DNA from: Caenorhabditis elegans
Lineage: Eukaryota > Nematoda > Chromadorea > Rhabditida > Rhabditidae
Direction of reading: 5' to 3'
Length of the DNA: 64,000 nucleotides
Assembly (NCBI RefSeq): GCF_000002985.6
Contig: NC_003279.8
Span: forward strand, 248,001 to 312,000
This document shows positions 25,169 through 35,100 of this stretch, one piece after another. The notes under the pieces were generated by a model. That model was given only the letters and a program-made list of their open reading frames with translations, was not told where the DNA came from and did not search any database. Position numbers and translations under genes: made by a program. Within the stretch, counting starts at the first letter, position 1; every line of letters begins with the position of its first letter.

Positions 25169-25179
25169 CCCCCCCCCCC
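25169..25179 (+). repeat. Poly-C tract, C11
   Basis: Uninterrupted run of 11 C. Confidence 0.85.
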
Positions 25180-26641
25180 TTGCTTCCGGATTAAATCCCA
25201 ATAAAGGGTGTGGCAATAAGGCATTGTTGCAGTTTCATTGAATTTATTAATCATTTGACAGCATGAAATTACAAAACTGGAGAATTTCTAGTTTAAACTT
25301 TTATACAATGAAGAAATCTTCCATAGAATCAATATTAAATTATCAATAAATGAGTATTTACGTTTTTCAGCAACGGTATTATTTTTATACTTACTAGTTA
25401 TTAAGTTAGTAGTTAGTTACATTTTTAAATGCGATGCAGTCGAAATTTTTTTATAGACTAGAAATTGTCTTAGTTTCCAGCCACTGACAAGTCGGCCAAA
25501 TTTCAAACTTTCAGTAATTTTGCGTCATTTGTTGAGCCGCCATAACTCTTTTTTTGAGACGTTTTCAAGAAGTTGAAATTTGGTATTTTCAGACATTTGT
25601 ATCTTATTTAAAATATGAGTATTCACTCCTTTTACCTGCCAGTCGGCTGCCTCCTTATCTCCTATTTTTCTCTAATGAGCACACACCACTATCATCATTA
25701 TTATTACCACCTGTTCTTAATAATAAACATTTCCCGCACTTTATTTCCATTTCGATGCATTTTATAGAAAATGTTCCCCCTTTTCGAGCTTTCCAATTAG
25801 ATTCACCCTTTGATTGCTCTTTCTTGGACGGAAGTGTTCCCCAATTCCCCTTCATCTTATTACATTTTTATGCAGATTTTATTGCATTTTAGTGCGCTAG
25901 ATTTTTCATGGGATTTTGCTAAATAATGCAATCACGCTCTAAATAAAATTCTCAGTTTATATTTTAATGTTAAAACTGTGTGTAAAATTTACAAACATAG
26001 TGAATACATTTTTCGAATAAAAGTATGAACATTTTTCGAGGGATCTATAGAAAATTGCCGGCTGTTCCTAAATGCCCTTTCACTGGTCACCAAGTTCCTG
26101 TTCATGCAATTCAAAAGAAATGTTCAGCCCCCCGCTCAATAGTCGCCCGCACCACAAAATTGAAAAGCGAACATTTTACTAGTCGAACTTTTGAATTGAA
26201 CATTTTTGGAGTATTTTAAAGAAATGTTTTCAAGTCCACCAAAACATATGCCAGGCCACAAAAATTTCAATTTTCCGCCAATTTTTTTCTCACAAAAGTT
26301 GAATTTTCTCGAATTTCCGATAATTTTCGATTTATTTGAAAGTTATTGAAATTTATATTTTCTAAAACACTTCCACAATAACAAATTAATAGATATAATA
26401 AAATTTGAAATTCCCATGCCACACCTCAAAAAGTGGCTCCCTTAACTCCTGAGTGCTCGCGGAGCCCTACCAAACTTGGAACATTCTTTTCCCAACGGAG
26501 TCATGAACATATGAGCATTAAATGAGTAGACGACATGTGTATACATAGGACCACCACAGCTGTTCCTTCCTTTTTATGAGAAGACATGTCATACACACAA
26601 TGTCTCTTCTCCTTTCCGATTGGAAAATTAAAATTATAGGA

Positions 26642-26695
26642 GGGGGGGGGGGGGGGGGCGATTCTTGACATTTCAATTACCCCCCCCCCCCCCCC
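26642..26695. repeat. G17 and C16 tracts as an inverted pair
   Basis: G17 (26642-26658) is followed after about 21 bp by C16 (26680-26695). The two can pair as a G:C hairpin, or each strand can form G-rich structures. Confidence 0.9.
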
Positions 26696-26734
26696 ACATC
26701 CGTTATGTTGCATTTTGGTAGGCTTGGGGCCGAA

Positions 26735-26965
26735 TAAGTCTCCCATGCAGGCGTCAAAACGTCTGCGGACCTACGCCTGCCTCACGCCGCGCCTGCTGTA
26801 CAGGAACCCGAAAAGTGTCGAACGCGGCTAAAGAACCACTTTTCGCACTATGCGGTGTAAACACAAGGTTTTGATTTGTAGTCATAGTGCATATATGATG
26901 CGGGAGGCTGACAGGTAGGAGGCAAGCGTTCAACCGCGCATGCCCACCATGGAAGCCCTAGAGCC
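26735..26965. mobile_element. Element of the AGGCAGGCG / GGGCTTCCATGG family
   Basis: It starts CCATGCAGGCG and ends CCATGGAAGCCCTAG, and contains GGAACCCGAAAAGTGTCG, shared with the copy at 53283-53500. Related pieces lie at 44900-45060, 50875-51060, 51525-51612 and 52020-52110. No coding capacity. Confidence 0.6.
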
Positions 26966-27019
26966 TAGTTTTAGATGAGTTTCAGCATTTTTGATCTACA
27001 AGATTTTGAAAGTTTTACA

Positions 27020-29450
27020 AAAAAACCAAGATTTTTTGTAATTTATGAAGTGATTTTTCTACATTTCATCTAGAAACCAGCAGAGTTATTTTTTGGGTAA
27101 TTTATCAATAGAGCGCGTTCGCGTCATGAAAACAAAATGGCGGCCGAACTTTGAAAATCGATGGCTGAATTTTTCGGAACAAAAGTCCGTAGCTATAAAG
27201 CACAGGCCTACGTTTTTTTTGCTTTTAAATGACATAGTTTTCTAAAAAAAAGTCTGTGGCCGAATTTTTAAATTTTGAATAGGGGCTTATTTCAAAAAAA
27301 ATTTGAGGCCAACCTACTCTTCTCAATTATAACTTGCCATGGCAGAACTTTTGAACAACTATTACAACGTTTTCAAAAAACAAGTTAAAGCATTTTTTCG
27401 AATAAAGGTTAAATTGGTAGCCTAGTTTTCTCAAAACAAAATACTAAAAAAAATATCGATGACCGAAGTTTATATTTGAAAAAATATGTGACCTAGAACT
27501 TTTAACTACTCTTCCAATGTCTTCTAGCTTCTGAGAAAAAGTTCGTGGCCTAAGTGTACCACGATGGTCTAGTTATCTCGGAAATAGCCATAGCCTAGTT
27601 TTCTCAAAAAAATCGGTGGTCGAGTTTCCTGTATGTAGGCATGTAGGTATGTAATTTTTATCTTCCAGGTATCTATTTGTACTTCCCGGTAGCCAGGAGC
27701 AATACTTTTGAATTCCTTTGCTCTCCCTATTCAGCTTCTCCCCTCACACTCGTTTTTGGTATTCTATTGTTCTCCTCCTCTTCCCATTCTACCCCCATTT
27801 CATTTTCCTCTTGGAGACCCCTGTCTCTCTCTCTTTGTATTGGCTCTTTTACGTCTTCTAGTAGGCTTTTCCTTAATGAACTTGTGTGTGTGTGCTTGAA
27901 TCATCATCGCGTTCTCTCGTTCCATTTCCCTTTTGCAATTTTCTTTTCTTGGAGAAATTTGGAAAGTTTTGCTCAAAATTCCTACGTACACATGCCTCAA
28001 AATCTGGTTGTATATGGCCTAACATTCAATTTCTAGTGCACACAATAAAATTTTCCGGGAAATTCAAATTTTCTGATAATGAGGAAGGACTTTGGCGGAA
28101 AATTCAAATTTTAAAAAAGTAGGCGGGAAATTCGAATTTCGAATTTTCTAAACTTTTTGGCCGGAATTTCAAATGTTCTGAAAAATAATTTTGGAGCGAA
28201 ATTCATATTTTCTCAGAAAAATCTCAGAAAATTTGAATCTCCCACTAATATTCTTCTCAAAAAACTGTTACGTGACCTATTTATATCTTATTTATTGGTC
28301 CATTTATTACGTGGCCTAAAACATTTTTTCTTTTCCCCCGTTTACAGCGATCATTTGAGATGGCCTAGAAAACGCACGTTAGGCCATCAGGTTTACGGGG
28401 TATAGTACAACCTCTTGCAGGGGACTGAGGTTCAGAAAACTACAAATTTAGCTAATTCCCTACCTACTCTTGCAAATCCAATAACTAACCCAATTTCCCG
28501 GGGAAATTTTTATTCTTAGAAAACAACTTGTATATCTCCGCAACTACATATCCCTCCTTCAAAATAATAATAATGGGAAGCTTCTGCTTCTCTACACCTT
28601 CTTTTGACCAAAAACTTGTTGCCAGTGCCCTATTATGTACGGTCCGTTGAGTTTTGTTGTTGTTCACAATAATATGTGTAATTCGCGCATCTGAAGAGGG
28701 GAGGTGTAAATGTTGTGTCTAACCGTTATGTTGCTGTCACCTCCAAGTGGTACAGGTGGCCTAGAAATTTGCGAAAACTCTTCCACGATTATATTTCTCA
28801 AAAAATTACTTTTCTCAGAAAATTTGATTTTCTCACCAAAATATTTCTCAGATAATTTGAATTCCCGCCAAAATTGTTTAAAAAAATAGAATATCTCGTC
28901 AAAATTTTTATCAGAAAATTTGAATTCCCCACTAAAATTTTGCCAAAACATTTTATTTTCCCACTTAAAAAAGTTTTTTTTTTAATTTGAAAGTGGAAAA
29001 GTTTTCTAGGTCACTTATACATTACCGGTGACCGAGGTCGAATTATTCCTAGGCCACAAATCTCCCAAAGGGGTATTCCCACACCTAATTGACACCTCCC
29101 CGGGCACCTTTGAGCACTAAGTAAGGACACCCACCCCTCTCAGCTTAATAGCTTTTAAAGGAGCACACCAGCCATATGTTTTCTCTAATTCTCTCACTCT
29201 CTCTCTCGGCTTCTAAATTCAATTTCCCCCCGTCACGCCTCTCGTTACGTGAGGAGTGTTCAACATGTTCCCATTCCCTTATCCGATAAGTTTTTGGTAG
29301 GCAGGAGCTTGTACTAGTAGAGGACATTTGTCGCTTCTTGGTCTTTCGCCTCCATTTTCCGTAATTTATACGTGACTTAGAAAATTAGAAAAAAACGCAT
29401 TCCACGAGTTTGTTGGACAACTTTTTTTACGTGGCCTAGAAAAAAATGAA
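27020..29450. other. Repeat-derived non-coding stretch
   Basis: Mixed GTGGCCTAG/GGCCGA motifs, AATTTTCTGAGAAA-type repeats with GGCGGGAAATT, and pyrimidine-rich sequence. The open frame at 27677-28036 is Ser/Phe/Leu-rich with no domain, and I do not call it a gene. Confidence 0.4.
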
Positions 29451-30134
29451 ACTCGGCCACCGACTTTTCTTTCACTTTTGTGAAGATATGATCTCATTCT
29501 ATAATTCTGTCGAACCGATTAGGAGGGTGGCTGAGTTTGCACTTTTGCGTGTTCTATACCATTTACAGAAGCTAGTCCCCCCGTCATTCTTTTTCCTGCA
29601 AAATGTTTTTTTTTGCCCCCGGTGTCTCATCATACAGTACAGCAGCCAATATTATTTGTTTTTTGTTTCGTCTTTTCGTCTTTTCGGAGAAAAAACGCTC
29701 TATTCTATGACAAGGTGACGTCATTGGACTCGTGGCCTAGAAAGTTTGGCAAACTCTTCCACCATTCGATTTTACAGGAGCCTCAAAGCCCCACATGGGG
29801 CCTAGAAATCTTGACATTTCTAAAAAACATCCATTTTGAAATTTTTCGAAATTGGTGCAACCTAGCAACCTCTAGAACTTCACGTGACCTAGAAAAAACA
29901 AAACCTCAAAATTTCATGTGGACTAGAAACTTTTAAAAACTCTTCCATCGATTTTGTTTTGTGGCGGGGACTTTTTCCAGTTTCTTTTTCACATAAAAAC
30001 CAAAAAAAAACAAGACGTCAAGCTGTGAAAATGATTAGTCACAAAAAGAAGAAAAACAGTAGTGTCGTTCCTGCCAATTTCAGAGATTCCTTCTTCGCTT
30101 CTCACGACACGAGGGGGGGAGGGTCTAATTGGCA

Positions 30135-30148
30135 CCCCCCCCCCCCCC
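30135..30148 (+). repeat. Poly-C tract, C14
   Basis: Run of 14 C, closely preceded by a G-rich run (AGGGGGGGAGGG) that can pair with it. Confidence 0.85.
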
Positions 30149-30240
30149 TACTGAGGTGAGAAGCTTGAGTTGACTCACACGTCGCTCTTGTTTTATTCAT
30201 TTTTGGCACAAAGTGAAGTGTGCGAAAATTGTAGTAGTCT

Positions 30241-30256
30241 GTGTGTGTGTGTGTGT
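30241..30256 (+). repeat. (GT)n microsatellite
   Basis: Eight perfect GT units. Confidence 0.8.
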
Positions 30257-30594
30257 ATGAGCATTTCGAATTTTAAAATACTTTTTTAATGTACCGCAGG
30301 CCACGTGGTAAGTTTTTTTTCATAAATATAGGATTTGTTTTCTTGTAGAAAAGTTTTTCGAATTTTGAAATGAAAAGGATAACTGGGAACGGAGAAAAAT
30401 TAAGTTTTAATTTCTAGGCCACGTACCAATGAGGATGAGAAGTCGGTTTTCTAGATCACAAGGTCATCTAAACTTTTAGGAAATTTAAAAAGTTTGGTGA
30501 TTACGAGAATTTCTAGGCCACGTCGCAATACACCGGCGCGTTGGCGTTTTTACACTTTCTAGACTACTAAGATTTTCCTAGGCCACGTCCCAAT

Positions 30595-30944
30595 CAGGGC
30601 TGTTGCAAAAAAAAATTTTCGACCAAAAAACAAAAAACAAAAAATTTTTTGGTCTAACTATGGACCAAAAAACAAAAAACAAAAAAACAAAAAACAAAAA
30701 AAAATTCAATGTTTGATATTGAACGGGACAAAACGGAATTTTTTCATGAAATATTCTGGTGATTTTTTATAAAATATTGAAAATTGAACGAACAGAAGGT
30801 TTTTTGTTAGCTTTTTTGCTGAATCAGTGCTGTAATTTATTTTTTGGTTGTTTTTGGTTTTTTTTTTGGTCTCAAAAAACCAAAAAAACCAAAAAATCAA
30901 TTTTTCCCAAAAATACCAAAAAAAACCAAAAAAAAACAGCCCTG
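30595..30944. mobile_element. hAT-like MITE with 8-bp target-site duplication
   Basis: The 350-bp element is bounded by CAGGGCTGTT and its complement AACAGCCCTG. It is flanked on both sides by the identical octamer GTCCCAAT (30587-30594 and 30945-30952). An 8-bp duplication with CAGGG-type ends is the signature of the hAT superfamily. The interior is (CAAAAAA)n and GGTTTTT-rich, also inverted, with no transposase. Boundaries are exact to the base by the duplication. Confidence 0.85.
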
Positions 30945-32119
30945 GTCCCAATGTACAGGTGTTGTGGTGCTTTTTGTGAGCTCTTAGGCCAGCTGGAGTT
31001 TTCTAGGCCACTTGTAAATCAATGGTTTTTTTTCGGTGTTCTAGGCCACCTGTCACGCCTAGACCATTGACCTAGAAGTTTAATGTTTTTGAATAATAAG
31101 TACACGTACTCTCACATACCCGCAAATGCACATATCTATCTTCATTTCGTGATTCTCTTCATCTCATCTTATTTTCCATTTCGGTTTACCCTTTTTTTCT
31201 CTATGAATATATTTTCATGTACTTGCTCTTCTTCCCTGAAAAAGATTCTTTTACACTTTTTTCATTTCCTTAGGCAGTTGTAAAGAACTTGTCATTAGAA
31301 CTTTCAGAATGACATCAGAGTAGATGGCCGAACTTTTTCTAGGCCACGGCTTGGGAGCCAAACATGGCTAAACATTCTAACTTCCTGGGTCATCTAGAAG
31401 TTTCTAGGTCTTATGGGTGAAAATTGTCAAATGACAGAATTTTCTTAAGTTATAGTTGAATTTCCCGCCAAACCGATTTTTTTTTGAAAAATTTAAATTT
31501 CCCGCCAAAAATTTTTTGAAACGTTTAAATTTTATGCCAAACTTTTTCTGAGAGAATTTGGTTTCGCTCCCAATTTTATTCTCTGAAAATTTTAAATTCG
31601 CACCAAATTTTTCGAGAGCTTTTTGAAGTTCCCGGCAAAATTTGTTTTCGAAAAATTAGATCCCCGTCAACTATGATAGAGAAGTTACGTCATCTGGCTA
31701 CCCTGGCCGAATTTTCAATATATTTCTAGGCCACATATTGACCGCTAAATCATGTTGTGGAAGAGTAGTGACGTCACTTGGCGACCGCGACCATCGAGCA
31801 GCGTGAGGGGCGAAGTATCCCCCTTCCCAACCCTAAAGACGTCGTTCATCGCTCCTTTTTTGTTGTTGTAGGAGTTCCGTTTTTTTGTGTCTCGATTCGT
31901 TTCCTCCTGTTTGTTGTCATTTCTGAACTCATCTCTACACTTCTCTCGTCTTCTCTGCGTCTCTCCATCCTGCACACTATTTTTGTTTACCTCGATGATC
32001 TTTCTTTTTGCGTGTGTGTCACTGACGAACGAACGGCTGACACAGACTATTGTTTTAGTTTTGTTGTTTAGAAGTAGTTGTAGTATTCCAATAGTTTTTC
32101 ACACTTTGCATTATTTCAG

Positions 32120-35100
32120 ATGGCTCAGGACGGAGACCGCCATCACATTTTTGTCAGTGCTCCGCCGCCGCCGCCACCTTCCTCGTCGATTCCAGCTCCA
32201 TCGCAGGTAAATTTAAGGTTGCAAGCGCGCTCTAATGACCTTTTTTGTGCCTCCGGCTCCTCTTTGGGTTATTGCCAACGCGCTCCAATTCGAATTATTC
32301 TTACTTTCAGCCAAATAGACTGGAAAAGGAGCCGCTCATCGATGAGGAAACTGACATGATTGACGAATCCCGAGCCACGTATTGGAAGGGATGTGAATTC
32401 TTGAAAGCCTCTGGGTTGTACTCGAGTAAATGTGAGTTGGTCTAGAAAATTTGTAAAGCTCTTCCACGAAGTAATTAATAAGGGATACTATTGCCGACAC
32501 CCAGGAACACGTATACCACGGAATTCAAATTTTAATTTTTTGAAAATATTTTGGCGGGAATTTAAAATTTTAATTTTTTGAAAATATTTTGGCGGGAATT
32601 TAAAATTTTAATTTTTTGAAAATATTTTGGCGGGAATTTAAAATTTTAATTTTTTGAAAATATTTTGGCGGGAATTCAAATTTTAATTTTTTGAAAATAT
32701 TTTGGCGGGAATTTAAAATTTTAATTTTTTGAAAATATTTTGACGGGAATTTAAAATTTTAATTTTCTGAAAATATTTTGGCGGGAATTCAAATTTTAAT
32801 TTTTTGAAAATATTTTGGCGGGAATTCAAATTTTAATTTTTTGAAAATATTTTGGCGGGAATTTAAAATTTTAATTTTTTGAAAATATTTTGGCGGGAAT
32901 TTAAAATTTTAATTTTTTGAAAATATTTTGGCGGGAATTTAAAATTTTAATTTTTTGAAAATATTTTGGCGGGAATTTAAAATTTTAATTTTTTGAAAAT
33001 ATTTTGGCGGGAATTTAAAATTTTAATTTTTTGAAAATATTTTGGCGGGAATTTAAAATTTTAATTTTTTGAAAATATTTTGGCGGGAATTCAAATTTTA
33101 ATTTTTTGAAAATATTTTGGCGGGAATTTAAAATTTTAATTTTTTGAAAATATTTTGGCGGGAATTTAAAATTTTAATTTTTTGAAAATATTTTGGCGGG
33201 AATTTAAAATTTTAATTTTTTGAAAATATTTTGGCGGGAATTTAAAATTTTAATTTTTTGAAAATATTTTGGCGGGAATTCAAATTTTAATTTTTTGAAA
33301 ATATTTTGGCGGGAATTTAAAATTTTAATTTTCTGAAAATATTTTGGCGGGAATTCAAATTTTAATTTTTTGAAAATATTTTGGCGGGAATTTAAAATTT
33401 TAATTTTTTGAAAATATTTTGGCTGGAATTTAAAATTTCTGAGAAAAAGAACCTTCGTGTCGAGACCCATCGTGGTGAGACCCTTCGTGGTGAGACCCAT
33501 CGTGGTGACACCCATCGTGGTGAGACCCTTCGTAGTGAGACCCTTCGTGGTGAGACCTTTCGTGGTGAGACCCATCGTGGTGAGACCCATCGTGGTGAGA
33601 CTCATCGTGGTGAGACCCTTCGTGGTGATACCCATCGTGGTGAGACCTTTCGTGGTGAGACCCACCGTGGTGAGACCCATCGTGGTGAGACTCATCGTGG
33701 TGAGACCCTTCGTGGTGAGACCCATCGTGGTGAGACCTTTCGTGGTGAGACCTTTCGTGGTGAGACCCATCGTGGTGAGACCTTTCGTGGTGAGACCTTT
33801 CGTGGTGAGACCTTTCGTGGTGAGACCCATCGTGGTGAGACCCTTCGTGGTGAGACCCATCGTGGTGAGACCTTTCGTGGTGAGACCCATCGTGGTGAGA
33901 CCCATCGTGGTGAGACCCATCGTGGTGAGACCCATCGTGGTGAGACCCTTCATGGTTAGACCCATCGTGGTGAGACCCTTCGTGCTGAGACCATTCATGG
34001 AGAGACCCATCGTGGTGAGACCCTTCGTGGTTAGACCCATCGTGGTGAGATCTTTCGTGGTGAGACCCATCGTGGTGAGACTCATCGTGGTGAGACCCTT
34101 CGTGGGGAGACTCTTCGTGGTGAGACCCTTCGTGGTTAGACCCATCGTGGTTAGACCCATCGTGGTGAGATCTTTCGTGGTGAGCCCCATCGTGGTGAGA
34201 CCCATCGTGGTGAGACTTTTCGTGGTGAGACCCATCGTGGTGAGACTTTTCGTGGTGAGACCCATCGTGGTGAGACCTTTCGTGGTGAGACCCTTCGTGG
34301 GGAGACTCTTCGTGTTTGATATTATATTGGCGGGAGCTAAGGAGTTGGTGTGGGATAATGTCAAGGTACTCTAGGGGTATTGTGGATTTGCTGTAGGGTT
34401 ACTGTAGTTCAGAAAAATTGACTTTGTGCTTTTGAAGAGGTATTGGCTCGAGAGTTAGAGAGGCGGAAGCTTCTGTGATATTTTTTACATTCCAGAATGT
34501 TTGAAAAAGTAAAAGTTTCCACCTGTTTTCATGTGACATTGTTAAAAGATTATATGGTGTTTTATGTGTCGAACAATTTAAATTTCGCCAGTCGTTGGCC
34601 GCGCCGTAGGCGCGGTCAGCGGCTGGTTTTTCCAGAAAAGGAATAAGAAATAAATTATTTGGAAGTTACTAGGACCCTGAATAGAATTCTAGGCCATATC
34701 GAAAAAGGGGATGGGTGCACGTGGGAACCTTTTTTTGGATATTTTGGAAAGAAGTAAGAAGTAAGAAGTAAGAAGTTGACTTAAGAAGTTGACTTTTCTA
34801 GAGTAAGAAGTTGACTTTTCTAGAGATCATCTCCCCTCTATTATTCTCAGCGTGACCTAGTTATCCGGAAAACTCTTCCACCAAAAAATGAGTGTCTCCA
34901 ACTGAAAAATGCGTCATAAAACACACGGAAAAGGTACTTGTGTATTACATGCCCTCATTTTAATAGTAGTTTTTTAAGCCATGAAAAATAAAAACGTGAA
35001 CCACAATTTGTATTTTTAGGCTTAGGAAATAACATTTTCTAAGCCTAAAGAGGAAAATGTGTAATACACAAGTACCACGGAAAATTTTTTGAAACCTTCC

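Larger units (their letters stand above)
11156..32119. other. Gene-poor interval of about 21 kb
   Basis: I found no multi-exon reading frame with recognisable protein similarity here. Open frames are short, low-complexity (Phe/Lys/Asn or Ser/Pro-rich), or lie in repeats. The contents are the palindromes, C-tracts, telomere-like repeats, CGGCAAAT and GGCCTAG repeats listed separately, in AT-rich sequence. The part from about 12200 to 12450 is less AT-rich, with a (GT)n run, and could hold 5' sequence of the SEA gene; nothing proves it. Non-coding RNA genes without obvious motifs could be missed. Confidence 0.6.

Noticed and set aside
27677..28036. 119-codon plus-strand frame as a gene
   Set aside because: Ser/Phe/Leu-rich translation of pyrimidine-rich DNA, no domain, no splice-supported partners.
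32521..34314. CRISPR-like array
   Set aside because: Repeats are directly adjacent without unique spacers, in a eukaryotic intron.
33204..34374. Long repetitive ORFs on both strands (up to 386 codons)
   Set aside because: They are a direct consequence of a 15-bp tandem repeat without stops, lie inside an intron, and run in three overlapping frames.
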